The notes beneath the pieces are model-generated. The model ran no database searches. It had not been told where the DNA came from and worked only from the letters and a program-made list of their open reading frames with translations. Positions 23,294 to 35,430 of a DNA stretch of 64,000 nt are shown piece by piece. The first letter of the stretch is position 1. Each line of letters begins with the position of its first letter. Origin of the DNA: Parus major (lineage: Eukaryota > Chordata > Aves > Passeriformes > Paridae); NCBI RefSeq assembly GCF_001522545.3, contig NC_031769.1, forward strand, positions 130,895,875 to 130,959,874. Direction: 5' to 3'. The translations under genes were made by a program, and so were the position numbers.

Positions 23294-26200
23294 CTAGAAG
23301 ATTTAGATTATTTATTTTTTTTAATATAGCAGCATATTTTGGGGACTACTTCAACAGTCTCTCGTTTTATTATTAGTAACTTTTAAACAGCCTCTGAAAA
23401 ATAGTGAAGCTTGAATTCACAAACAAACACTATAAAATTAACTCTCAAAACTAGAAAGAACAAGAACATCAGGAAACTGATCAAGTTCTGAAGTATCTAG
23501 AAGAAATTAAAAAAACAGGACTCCAACTGAAACTTGCACTCTTTCCTACTCATATAGCTGCATGGATGTATACATACATAAACACATAAAAGGATCAATT
23601 CCCAGATTTTCTAAAAGCAATAGCAGCAACATAACATTTATCTGTCAATTTCCTGCTATAAAAGCATACATGCACCAACTTCACTGTCAGTGGCTCTGAC
23701 AGAAGATCACTATACTTAGCTGGATCTTCTGAAGATTCTGATACTTGATTTTCATTAGGAAATCAGTTAAGATTATACTGGAAAAACCAAGTAATCTTCT
23801 CTACTGCAAAAGAAATCTTACACTAGATAGTTCTCTGACCCTCAATAGTTCTCAAGAGATACTCTACTTTTTACCAATTCCTATTGCAGAAATCAACATC
23901 AACTGTACACATTGTACCTGAACAACATGCCAGAACTGACTGAACAGATTCTTTGTTTCTATGAATCAGCATCAAAATAAGGCAACAAAAAGTGATTTGT
24001 AAAAGCAGACACCTCACCATCATTACAACTATCCACTAATAATTATCACCACAGAACTGTGTCAATTGAATGTGCTCTGAATTTAAGACATCATAATCTA
24101 CTGCCATGAAAGACAAGAGACTCTAGTTTGTTCTTTACGCTAACCTTATCTTGTAATATACCTTAATGGATATTGGATCTGGTATTACTGCTACTTAATA
24201 ATCTGTATCAGCAGAACCTTCCTGTTATCAACCACTTAAAGTCTCAAACTCCTTTCAAGAAAAACATTTAAAATCAGACACGAAAAAACAGTATCTAACT
24301 CTGAAACAGTATCTAATAAATTAACATTAAAAGTCTATCATATGTAGCTATTAAAAGCTAATTAAGTAAGAATATTTGTCTTGTATTTTATACCTTCAAC
24401 TGATTACAAGCACCCTTTCTCAACTGGGTTTTCTTTTTCCTCCTGACAAGACCCTGCAACCAGAGTAACTCCAGTGTAACTCCAGTGTCTGCTTAAGACA
24501 AGGCCCTGTCAGACACATCTACATTTTTCAGAATTCTAGCTACTGACCACACAATGACAAGACAAGACAAAAAGCAGTTCAATTATGTCTTCAGGAAAAG
24601 TCTTGTCTCATGAGTTAGAAAGAGAATTCTTTATTAAAAAAAAAAAAATACTACTGAAAACAGAAAAGAATGTGACATTTTAAATAAAATGAGCCACCTA
24701 AACTCTTCTAAACATGGGAAGGTGGCTGAGAGGAAAAGAACAGAGCCGAGGGGAAGTCAAATTCTACCTACACAGTAATTCTCAATTCAACCCTCTGCAG
24801 GGAGGAGTGAGGTTAAAGAAAAAATTCTGTATTAGATATTAATACTAAAGATGTATTTTGTACTTCAAGTTATAAACTATCAATGGCATCATTTAGGTAT
24901 TTAACAGTTAAAACCATTTCTGTTTGTGTAATAACTCATATATTCCCCGTCTGTCCTAACCTGGTCCAGTTAAGGAGAATAAGGACACAGCCATTTCTCT
25001 TAAAGCCATCTAAACCCAAGTTAAATATTAACATAGAATGGAAATATTTCATCTCATTTCTGTTCACCCACTAGTTTACCACATCTCTCCACTGCACAGC
25101 AACACACTAGCAATTTTCCAAATCCAGTTATCTACTCTAATGGCTCCACAGTTTGAATGGTTTTATATTCAATTCATTAAGATAATTATTCCCCCCATTT
25201 AACAGACTAGTTACAGTGCATACTGCTATTCTATTAGTTCAGTGACTTTCAAGTACCTAGTTCCAAGACATTCAAGAGAAGACATTAGAAACACTTCAGG
25301 GTTGGTCTCTTAAGATTCAAACAATTTTAACACATTATGCTTAGCTAGGAATAATGAAGAGAAAAAGAAAAGCATTGCACGTCCCACAGTAAGTTCTAAA
25401 ACATGACAATACTAGTTTCAAGTTTAACACATGGATTTTTAGGTTCAGATGCATAATGATTTAAAAAAAAAAATTTGGGAAGGTTATGGGGATGGTTATT
25501 CTTCATGCAACTAAGGCCAAATGAATTTAGTTTATTTGGTAATAAAAAAAACCAACAAATTTTCTGGAAATTTATGGAAAATACATAGTCCCTTCCTCTT
25601 AACAAATCATTCACATACAGAAACCACAGTTCTCCTTACTGCAGCTAGTAACCTTAGAAAGCAGCATAGTTAGACATGCCTTACAAAACATGTAACAAAG
25701 AGATCACTGTCATTATGGAAGGAAAATTGCTTTTCTATAAAAAGGGACACCATCAATTTTAAAGCTAATGACAAGAAATCTGGATCTATACAGTACATTT
25801 TGCATATAATACAATTTTAAAGGTTCTGAGAAACAATCTTTTCCAAATGTTCCTTTTCTATTATTATGTATAGGACCCCAGCTATCAAAACACCACCCGT
25901 GACTTCAGGCAAGGGAGTGGAGAGCACTAAACAATGGAGCCCATAATTAAGGTTCTTCCTGCATAAATGCACTCATTTCACTTTATGCTTCAAGCCTATT
26001 ATGGTTTAAATTGATAGTGTCCCTCTAAAAGACTGCTTTTCAAAAATCAAGCAACTAAAAAAAAACATTAAAAAGAAGACAACACATCCTAAACTAAGTT
26101 ATTCTTCACACATCTATGAAGAACTCTGTATCCTGTGTGCTGAAGGGTCACTTAAATGTCTGTTATTTTAATCAAGTCAATCAAGGGGTTTTTTGTTATA

Positions 26201-26327
26201 CCCTACCTACACAACTGCTGTGATTATACGTTCCCTTAGACATACTGCATACAATTTATATATGTGTATACACATATACTCAAATATGGAACAAACAGAT
26301 TGCAGCCTCAATCCTATCAAAACTTAC
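23294..26327 (-). other. UBR5 intron 5 (3.0 kb)
   Basis: AT-rich noncoding sequence with canonical ends. A short tandem duplication of GTAACTCCAGT occurs around 24,472-24,490. No transposon or RNA gene was recognised. Confidence 0.85.
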
Positions 26328-26447
26328 CCAAGGGTGTTGCCTGCCAGTCTGCCCAGAGTTTCAGAACCAGACAGAAACCATGGGGAGTCACTAGTCCTGC
26401 CTGGCCTGGATGTCCTTCCTGCCCCTGAGCCACTGCTCAACTTTGAA
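26328..26447 (-). CDS. UBR5: UBR5 coding exon 5, Ser/Gly/Arg-rich linker (residues 89-128, G129 split)
   Basis: A 120-nt exon encoding a low-complexity start (SKLSSGSGAGRTSRPGR) followed by the conserved block TSDSPWFLSGSETLGRLAG. The acceptor is CTTTCAG|T, the donor is CTTGG|GTAAG, and the phase is consistent on both sides. The N-terminal half differs a little from the mammalian sequence, as expected for a flexible segment. The SPWFLSGSETLG block is essentially invariant and probably packs on the folded domains (inference). Confidence 0.95.
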
Positions 26448-27249
26448 CTGAAAGTAAAAGATGGTAAATCAGTCACAAAACAATCCCAAATGGGTTAAGA
26501 ACAAAACCTGGAATCCCAGGTTGAAATTCTCAGGGACTTAGTCTGGTAACATACCAGCTTAAGCAACACCCTTGGGGAATATTCCAAACTAATCTAACTG
26601 TATATTAAGGAGTACACTGGAAAAAGAAAGTGGAAAGCATGCCTAACAGACCTTACGTACATCAGCAATCCATAATAGCACAGTTGCAAATACATATTGA
26701 GCTAATTTGCTTTTGAAGCTAGCCACTGTGCTAAGTTTTCCATTAGTGTATATGTACAAATTGTAATCAGCAGGTGCTCTATCTGTAAACCTAAGCCTGA
26801 GTATGCTACTTCAATATAAAGTGGTTTAAATTCAAATGTGAACTGTTAATTAGCCCTATGAAGGGGGACTTACCTGGACCGAGGACCACAGGCCTAGAAA
26901 GTGAGCCTTGCCAAATGGGACCACTTTCAGAGTGGATTCTACATTAAGCTTAACAGTTTAACACAGATTCTTTCTTAAGGATTACTTTTGGAGAAGTTTG
27001 TTTCTTGATCTTAAAGAGTGCCTGTCTCACTTCATTCCGAATCACATATCAGAATCACATATACTATTTCCTCCTACACCAGTTTGTCAATCTAGGCTGT
27101 TTGGCTGCATCACCATAACCATTGTGTCTCTACTCAAAGTATCCATTCCAAAATCTACTTGGAAAACAAACCAATAAAATCAAAACCAGAAAAGCAGCTG
27201 AGCTGCTTATCAAGTTCAAAAAATATCTTAGAAGAAAAGTATTTCTTAC
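26448..27249 (-). other. UBR5 intron 4 (802 bp), with cryptic splice-site pair
   Basis: Canonical GT-AG ends. It contains a perfect consensus donor CAG|GTAAGT with an acceptor-like CTTTCTAG exactly 20 nt upstream (26874-26893); see findings. Otherwise unremarkable. Intron 3 (27327-27501) is 175 bp and empty. Confidence 0.85.
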
Positions 27250-27326
27250 CCATCACTATTCTCAGGTTTACCCAATTCCAATCTGTCTGGTTGAACTGAA
27301 AAACCAATCCTGCAGACTCTACCATC
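27250..27326 (-). CDS. UBR5: UBR5 coding exon 4 (residues 64-88, G89 split)
   Basis: A 77-nt exon encoding DGRVCRIGFSVQPDRLEL followed by GKPENSD. This continues the blade-like element begun in exon 3 (a 'DGRVCRIGF' strand typical of RCC1-like repeats). The acceptor is AATACAG|GATGG and the donor is ATGG|GTAAG. The mammalian protein has a slightly different Asn/Asp-rich end here, so this is a mildly variable edge leading into a flexible linker. Confidence 0.95.
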
Positions 27327-27501
27327 CTGTATTTAGAGCAAGAAAGGCAAGTGTTCAAAACTGAAATGTAAGTCAAGTTCACAAAAAAATTAAAACACAA
27401 GTCTTTCATTACTGAAAAGTGTTAATCAATTTAATGTTAGAATAACTAATTCTAACTGTATGGTTTCAAGTTTGTTATCTGAGAAGATTTCAGGAACTTA
27501 C

Positions 27502-27583
27502 CTCCAGAAGAAATGCAGCATGATTTGGTCCCACCACACACTGTTTAATAGTGGCCTGTTCCAATACATTCAAAGGCGGGTGG
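27502..27583 (-). CDS. UBR5: UBR5 coding exon 3 (residues 36-63)
   Basis: An 82-nt exon encoding SHPPLNVLEQATIKQC then VVGPNHAAFLLE, the first strand-rich segment of the UBR5 N-terminal region (an RCC1-like motif with a VGPNHAAFLL core). The acceptor is TTTTCAG|C, completing Ser36, and the donor is GGAG|GTAAG in phase 0. It is identical in register to the mammalian exon. Confidence 0.96.
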
Positions 27584-28098
27584 CTGAAAATAAAAAGTGA
27601 GAATATTACTAGCATTTTAGAACTTTTGAAGTCTGAAAAAAAGAATAAAAATCAAGTTATGCAAGGAAGGAAAAATGTGCAGTGGGAGTCACCAATACAA
27701 AAAAACCTCTAAAAAATGACTAAACGTGCATTAATTGAAGCACACAGCACATAAAATGCAGGAAAAAGATCTTAAAAGGCGATAGTTTTCACTTAATCTG
27801 ACCAGAAATAAACAACAGGGTTTATACCTCATATTAAGAGGTCATTTCATAATGAAGATTTTACTAATATAATTTGTCATTATATTATATTATATATATT
27901 CTCGTATATATTATATAGGAGAATCTCCCATTTTCCTCCTGTAGTAACTGTGTTATCTGAAGCATTTCTGGACTTCAGTATCAGTAGCATTGACGATTTC
28001 TAAGGCTCCATCATCTACAGTACAATCATCTGCTTCTTATTGCTGTTGAGAAATTGTACTTTCCTAAATGATTTACAGCAGCATATGATATGCCTTAC
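27584..28098 (-). other. UBR5 intron 2 (515 bp)
   Basis: AT-rich intron with canonical GT-AG ends. It holds an AT dinucleotide-rich stretch at about 27882-27917. Nothing else was recognised. Confidence 0.9.
27882..27917. repeat. AT-rich microsatellite-like tract
   Basis: Alternating TATAT/ATTATA sequence around a central CTCG, weakly self-complementary. It probably arose by slippage. Confidence 0.75.
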
Positions 28099-28143
28099 CT
28101 GTTTAAATTATATTTGTTCAGCTTCTCTGAAACTTCCCTTAAC
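28099..28143 (-). CDS. UBR5: UBR5 coding exon 2 (residues 21-35, S36 split)
   Basis: A 45-nt exon encoding LREVSEKLNKYNLN, the conserved helix following the UBR5 N-terminus. The acceptor TTTCAG|G completes the Arg codon opened in exon 1 and the donor is AACAG|GTAAGG. It is separated from exon 1 by the largest intron in the window (17.3 kb). It is short enough to be missed by ab initio gene finders, but its frame, splice sites and residues all agree. Confidence 0.96.
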
Positions 28144-31100
28144 CTGAAACAGAAAGAAATGAAGCTGTTATTTGATGACATACTCCACAGTCCACAACAT
28201 TCACTCACACAGCATATCTGATGTTATGGGAACAACTTACCACCACATTTATTGAAGTTTAACATAAATAGTACTTGGTGCTGGGAGTTTGTTTAAGAAC
28301 TGGATAGCGTTCAACTTCAAATCAGGCTTTTGTTTAGGAGGTTTATTTGCTTTGGAGTTTTATCCTTATCACAGAACCTATGTTTCCTTGCATTTCTGTG
28401 TGTTTTGTAAGTCACTATCAAAAACCACTACTCCTGCCTTGTTACAGCCACTTACAACTTCATGCATAAAATAAACATATAAAGCAATGACCATGAACTA
28501 TAGATATACTTGTTTTTCCTTGTATAAGCTTGAATACAGAATCCCAGAGGAGAAAGGATTACAGTCTTCTAGAAAATCCAAGTATGTGGTATGTGAGAGA
28601 CAAAAATATGACAGTAAATTCCCCTAAACAGAAAACACAAGGAAACAGATGAATAAAAGCCAATAGCAGAAGGGACAAAACCAAATTCTTACTAACAGAA
28701 GAAACAATCCAGAGAAACATCACTATTCATAGGATTATGTAAAACATTACCTTTACTAAAGGTAAATAATGTTTCCAAAAGTTCAAAATATCAGAGCAGA
28801 AGAAAGAGCCAACCAATACACCACTCCTGCTTACAGGATACTGTGTCCAAAAGTGGAAAGCAACTGAGTAATAATTTCAAAGGTAATCATCCACTTAGGA
28901 AAGATTCTCTATGGGCAGCAAAGACACTGGAGTACTATCAGGTAGGCATGTCAATTAAAGCCGGGGCTCCTTTCTTCCCAGAGGAGACAAGCAACCTGAA
29001 AAAGCCCCTAAAGAGCTTCCAGTTATAGTTGGAGTATTTGCATTATATCAAAACATAAAACCAAGACTAATTCTGTAAAAATTGTGCAAGGTCTTCTTAA
29101 TTAAGAAATCTCAGCTCTGGTATCATGTTTGTCCTAGCATAAATCAGCAACACCTTCCTAAACCTAACAAAAAGACAGGCACACCAGCACTGTTCCCCTC
29201 TGTTTGTTGGAATCCATGTCTTTAAATCCTTCATTTTCACTTGCTTCACTTCAGTTTCTACACACAGACTATGGACAACAAACTTCAGCTACCGGCAAAT
29301 CCCGAGCATGAGAAAGAAAACAGATCAGAGGTCCAAACAGTGAAATCTTAACATTATCAACAGTGTTTAAAGTATTTGTCCTGAGGGAAAAAATAAGGAA
29401 AAAAAAAAATCTGAGTCCCTTTGAGAAACAAGGTATTTTATACTGGTAGAAGTAATTTCCAAACCAAAGAAGAAAGGAAAAGTGAAAAGTAGACAGCAGG
29501 AAGCAATTGAATGTGTTTAGAACTGCCTTTTGCTATCCAAGCCAAGCTGCTGGTTTGTAAGTAGGCGATTTCACACTCCCAATTTCCAGCCACAACTACT
29601 TTACACAGGCCAAGAGTACATATGCAGATAAGGTTTCTGTAAAGACAACCCACAAAAGCAAGAGAAAACACAAACATCCCGTGCAAACTGTGCAAAAGGT
29701 ACTCCACAAGAATGAACCACTGTGAGAGACTGTGGAATGAACCCCAAGCTAAACAGCATACACTCCACACTGTATCATATGGTTTTATACAGCAAGCAGG
29801 GATTGCTGCATAGTATCTGACAAGTTACACATCCCTGAAGTTCCAAGTCTTGAGTTTATCACCTAGCAGTTTCCCACAGGAATCCTGAGCAGTTTCCCAT
29901 TAACATTTTTCTCCTGGCAAGCATGAGTAATAATTACAGAATAGGAAAACCTATCTTTAAATTCATTGCACTGCCTTTAAGAAAAGCTGATGGCAACAAA
30001 AGTAGCACTTTATTGGAGATGGTTACTAGACTAGTCTATGAGCAATATTTAAAGCTTCCTTATCTGAGCCTTGCTCACAAAACCAGACACTACTAAAGAA
30101 ACAGACATCTTTAAATCTAAAAAAAATCATCATACTCCTTTTGTACATGTAAAAACATGAAGCAATAGGAAAGAAATATGCTCAGAAAGCTAAGACTTGA
30201 ATAACCAATGAATCCACAAGTAACATCAATCTCAAGAGAGTAGGTCTATCTGCAACAAGCACTGGCCAAAAGAGATCTAACACTGCTGAAAAGAGGCTCC
30301 TGACAATCTTTAATAGGAGAGAACAGAGAAAATTAAAAGTAACAATGCTCCAAGTACTGAACTACTCTATAGAAAGAAAAAAAAAAAAAAGGTAAAAACT
30401 ATCTCATGCCTCAACCATATCATATACAACTGCTGTAACAGCAAAATTAACAAGTACTGCTGATATGCTCCTGTAAGCCCATGAGGACTTGAATTTGATG
30501 CAGAACACCACTGGAGTTGCTCCCTGCTGGGCTGCTGATTCCACCCTTGTTCCTCCCCTTTCTTGTGCTGGCACCAGCATTCACATGAACACCAGTCACA
30601 AAACCAAACCAGCAGGAAAACAAGAACAAAGCAGAAAGGTATGTTTGTATACTCTGTATGGAGAGTCACTCTGTGCAAATAAAAACTTTAAATAATTTCC
30701 TGCAGCAATCTAAGCCTTTCTACCTGCACAGTTGCAGGGTATTGTACCACTGACCTTCTGAAAGGAAAAGCTTATTTAAGATCAGGTTAATTTTAATAAG
30801 ACTGCAAAAATTTACAAGTGATGGTGCTCTGGAGGAAGAGATACAGGCAGAGGCGATTTAGTCAATTCTCACATTAAGGTCAACATTTTCACTAAGTCCT
30901 TTCTGTGGTAAATGAAATCTCCAATATAAATGTCTTGACAGACTATGCTTCGAAAAGTTCTCATTAAAGGCAATTAAACTATTTCAAAGGATAAAGTTAG
31001 AAACAAGAAGTACTCTCATCAAACATTTTTGAAGAAATGCACTAGCTTGGCAACACTTTTAGAAAAAAAGTTTAGTGATGGCTCCTGTACCAAGACACAC

Positions 31101-31499
31101 ATTCTTTAAATATTACTACTGAAATTAATCCAAAAACAGTTGTGAGGAAAACAAAGTCAGTTTGTCCAAGCCAAGTAGGGATTTCTTTAATTTCAAGTTT
31201 TGCAGATCCAATTTCTAGCCTCTAGAAACCGATCAGACTAGAAGGGATCTATGCTCACGCTCAGCAACCAAAAAAGCTTTAGGTCAGAACTACCACAGCT
31301 CTGATTTCCCACACAGTACTTTTATTCCTCACAAGACATTACTCCTCTCAAAAGATTTCTATCTCCAGACAAGTTTATCTCAGGACCCATCCTTCCACCA
31401 CATCTTGCTTTATAAAAGTAGGTTAGGCTCAAAAATGCAGAAGAGTTACTCCATTTCAAACTACTGAAGGTAAGAGTTGCAGAGGAAGGAAAGGTAATT

Positions 31500-31600
31500 C
31501 TTAAAACACCCAAATAAACAAAATGTAAACCAAACAAAAACAAACAAACCACACATGCACACACAAAAAACCCCAAACAAACAAAAATCCCCACATCCCA
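31500..31600. repeat. A/C-rich low-complexity tract in intron 1
   Basis: CAAA/ACAAAC-type low complexity with a short CACACA run and ACCCC segments, T/G-rich on the UBR5 strand. No coding content. Confidence 0.85.
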
Positions 31601-33349
31601 AATCCCTAAAACTAACTTGTTATTATGAACAACTTCAAGTAGGGAAATAATAAATAAAGCTACTTGAGACCTGGTAGTTTTTTCTAAGTGATCAGGTCTC
31701 TTTAAGACAATTTAATATGTCAACAAAGTCTGTAAGCCAACAAACATGAGACTTCCACACTAGAACAGAAAGAAGTATACAAGTACCACTACAATGCTTT
31801 TCCAAGGGAGGACTAATACTAATTCTAATAATAATAAAAAGCAGATGCCCAAGGGGACACACCCATATGACACAATCCATTTATGCACTGAAGAACAATG
31901 TTATATACCTACCAACACTTAAAAGGTAAATACAACCTTCATCCTTGTCCCTCAGTTGTGATCCTGAAGTGCTCTGAGCACAGCGAGCCAGACCAAAGGA
32001 AGCACCTATGTGGCCAGTTTAGAGGCTTTGGCCCAGCAGGGCTGCACAGCCTCCAGGTCAAAGACCTCTCACACCTGCCTGTCTTGAATCACATTGAAAT
32101 GAGCTCCTGTGCCTGTCTATCAAGTGTCACAGAAACAGTCTGAGAAATGCAGAAAATGGACACCCATGAAAAGCTTCAGCAAATACATTATCTTTGTTTC
32201 CTAATCCCAGGATAACTTCAATGCTAGATGCTGTCGTTGATGTAAAGCCACACCCAGCTATCTGCCATGCCACAATACAGCATACAGAAGGATCCGGCCC
32301 CCGACTGCCATCTCAAACATTAGAGAGCAGCTTCCAGGGAGGCAGCTATTCCACAGCTACACCTTTCTCCTACTGGAATAAATGAAGATTTAGAGTATGC
32401 TTTAAGTCATTTTGGGTAAAAAGGGGGAGAATCCATAAAAATCAAATGCTAAAGTGCCACACAAAAGCAAGCAATAAGATTATCTGTAGAAAATAAGGTA
32501 ATGTACATAAGAAGAAGAAGAAAAAAAAAAGAAATCCCAAGCACAAGTACAAAATTACAGGCTCCAAGGTAACCAATACTGCTCAGCAGGGTAGTGGGAT
32601 AATGTGTTTAGACTATAATACACAGATAACTGAAATGAACCAGATGACAAAGAAACCCATTGCTTTACTCAGTCAGTAATCAGGGGAATTATGGCTTATA
32701 CTGTGTCCTCTCCACATTTTAAGAATTATAAATTAGGACTATTTGGTTATTATGTACCAAACCAATACCTACTGCTCATGAAATCCCCAAGCTGCAAATT
32801 CTTATAAGGTGGAAAAACATCACTGTATGTTTCCCTATTCTAACATTGTTCTCCTGTTAATCTAGCACTGGTCTTTGCCACAAACAGGAGGAAAATAAAA
32901 CATACTTCTTGTCTGACTTAAACAGCTGGTTTTGTATTTCATGATATCAGCCAACACAGTTTTACAGAACCTTTGGCTGATACTTTGGCTCCCAAACTTT
33001 ATTTCCTCTTTTGTGGGATTGTCAATTTGATTGAATCTGCAATTTGCAGTAGAATGCTAATCTGACAAAGATCAAACAAATTAATGTCCTGAAAACAGCT
33101 TTCTGTCAATGAAAATTCTTCAGGTAATACAGTGATTGCAGAATGAAAATTCTCTAACAGTAGACCATTCCTATTTAATGATATAACAACACTGATGTAT
33201 ATAATGACCTAAGCTGGGTATAAGATAGCCCACAAGAAGGTTGAAGCATGACAAGAAAAATTAGCAAAAATAGGACATGTATTTTAGTTCTAGTTTTAAG
33301 AAAAAAAGGCAGATTTCACATCACCACATAGAACAAGGGCAGAGCAGTG

Positions 33350-34424
33350 TATATTGCCTAGCAAGGCTTACAGTGCTGTGTTCCACAAAATCCTCATGCA
33401 GAAGCTGTTGATGTTCAGGCTGGATGAGCAGACAGTGAGGTGAACCAAAAACTGTCTGAACATCTGGGTCCAGAGGGTGGTGATTTGTCGTGAGGTCTGG
33501 CTGGAGGCCAGCAACAAGCTGTGTGCCCTATGGGCCAATACTGGGTCCAGCGCTGCTCAATACACTCATTAACAATTCAGATGATGGGACAGCGAGTACC
33601 CTCAGCAAGTTTGCTGATGACACCCAACTGCAAGGACTGGTGGATATGCTGGATGTCGCTGCCATCCAGAGCACAGCAACCTCATGACATCCAAGGGGAG
33701 TCAAGGTACAAATCCCTGCACCTCGGCAGGAACAACCACATGCACAAGAGCAACCACGTGCCAGAGACTCTCCAGCTGGAGAACAGCATGGCAAAAAAAG
33801 GACCTGGAAGTCCTGGTGGCCACCAGGTTGAACATGAGCCAACATGCCTTGCAGCAAAATAGGTAAACAGCATTCTGGCTGCAATAGAGCCAGCATGCTG
33901 AGGCAGACACTCCTTCTCTTTATTCAGCACTCATGAGGCCTCATCTGGAGTTCTGGGCTCCCCACTACAAGAGAGACATGTGCATAGTGGACAGAATCTG
34001 ACAAAGGGACACAAAAATAATTAAGGGACTAGAGCATCTCTCACAAGAGGAAAGGCTGAGAGAGTTGGGACTTCAATCTAAGGAAGAAAAAGCTCTGGTG
34101 GGATCTTATCAACATATATGAACATCTAAAGTAAGGGTAGTAAAGGGGACAGAGCCAGGCTCTTTCCAGTGGCACCCAGCGACAGGACCAGAGGCACCAG
34201 CACACACCAAAACACTGGAAGATCTGTCTGAACATCAGGAAACACTTTCTTTGCGGTGAGGGCGACCAGTTACTCACATAGGGTGTTCAGGGAAGTTGTA
34301 AAGTCTTAACCCTTGAGTTATTGAAAAGCCATCTGAACACTGTCCTGGGCTACCAGCTGTAGATGGCCCTGCCTGGGAATGGTAGATGATATCCAAAGGT
34401 CCGTTCCAATCTCAGCCATTCTGC
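33350..34424 (+). mobile_element. CR1 LINE fragment (3' ORF2 plus 3' tail), degenerate
   Basis: About 1.07 kb of a chicken-repeat-1 type non-LTR retrotransposon, antisense to UBR5. It opens in the reverse-transcriptase part (AGCAAGG, then CTCATGCAGAAGCTGTTGATG), contains the palm motif F-A-D-D at 33610-33621 within SKFADDTQLQG, then the end of ORF2 and the 3' tail (TCAGGAAACACTTTCTTTGCGG ... CCATTCTG). Stops and frameshifts break the frame, so it is an old, dead, 5'-truncated copy, the usual state of CR1. Frames that look open on the opposite strand here are not genes. Confidence 0.93.
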
Positions 34425-35163
34425 AGTTGATACTGAGGACTTAATGCTTTCAGGATGTGATCTCCACACATCTAACTTGAAGGCACAGCAGCAAAAGTAG
34501 GTAATTTGCCATTGAGAAGCTAGGAGCTCAAGTTTTGTTCTAGAGAATCCCTCTAAGGTCAGTGGCACAGGAAAAAAGTTACATCAATGACTCAGGAAAG
34601 TGTCAGAGCTACACATTCAGTAAAAAAAAAAAAAATCATGGGTACTTAAATATCCAGCTGGAAGTACTCTGTTTCCTTAGCAGGAACAGCAAGACCAGGT
34701 GCAGACACCCATAAAATCTGTGAAATGCCTCTAACTAGCAATGAATTCTTAAGTTGGGAAACTGGTTCCTCTAGCTCAGAATCTACTTACACCCCTTCTT
34801 CAGATTTAAGTGACACTGAGAACATCCCCCTCTGAATAACAAAAAGAAAACAACCCAGAACCATAACCGCACATCACAATGCAGAGGATGGCCTTAGCCT
34901 AGCTCAAAAGGAATACAAAGTCAAACATGCTTTTCAAATAAGCAAACACCCATAAGCTAAAAAAAGCATGGCCCCTCGTCTGAAAAAAAGTCGTAATTAA
35001 CACTCTGAATACAAACAGGAAGAAATCACAAATGGTGTAAGCCAGACAGGACTGCCACAGAGGAGTTACAGCATGCCTACATGTTATTTAGCATATTATC
35101 TATAGGATTTGGTAGCAAAGCAGGTCTACTGCTGCAAGTTGCCTAAACACCTAGTGTTATTTT

Positions 35164-35187
35164 GGGGGGGGGGGGGGGGGGGGGGGG
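35164..35187. repeat. 24-base G homopolymer
   Basis: An uninterrupted run of 24 G, followed by CGG, in an AT-rich part of intron 1. On the UBR5 transcript strand it is a C run. Length is likely polymorphic or uncertain in assembly. Confidence 0.95.
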
Positions 35188-35404
35188 CGGAACAGAGGAA
35201 GAAAAATACACTACAGGAGAACAAGTCAGAGTCAATCTGAGGCCCTTCTATGGCAGCAGATTTCCAAAAGTACAGTTTGCAAATGCAGACAGAAATCTGT
35301 TCTCTGGTGCAGAATGCATCAAATCATCATTCTGTGCAAGCTATTTAACTATCCATCATTTTAGGAAATATATCCTCTTATGATAATAAAACACGAATAA
35401 TGGA

Positions 35405-35430
35405 AATTTAGAACCTCATGGTTCTAAATT
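35405..35430. repeat. Perfect 11-bp inverted repeat with 4-nt loop
   Basis: AATTTAGAACC (35405-35415), loop TCAT, GGTTCTAAATT (35420-35430). A small perfect hairpin in intron 1. Confidence 0.9.

Noticed and set aside
33490..33930. Multiple open frames on both strands (up to 122 codons)
   Set aside because: They fall inside the degenerate CR1 copy. The plus-strand frame contains the FADD reverse-transcriptase motif and the minus-strand ones are antisense.
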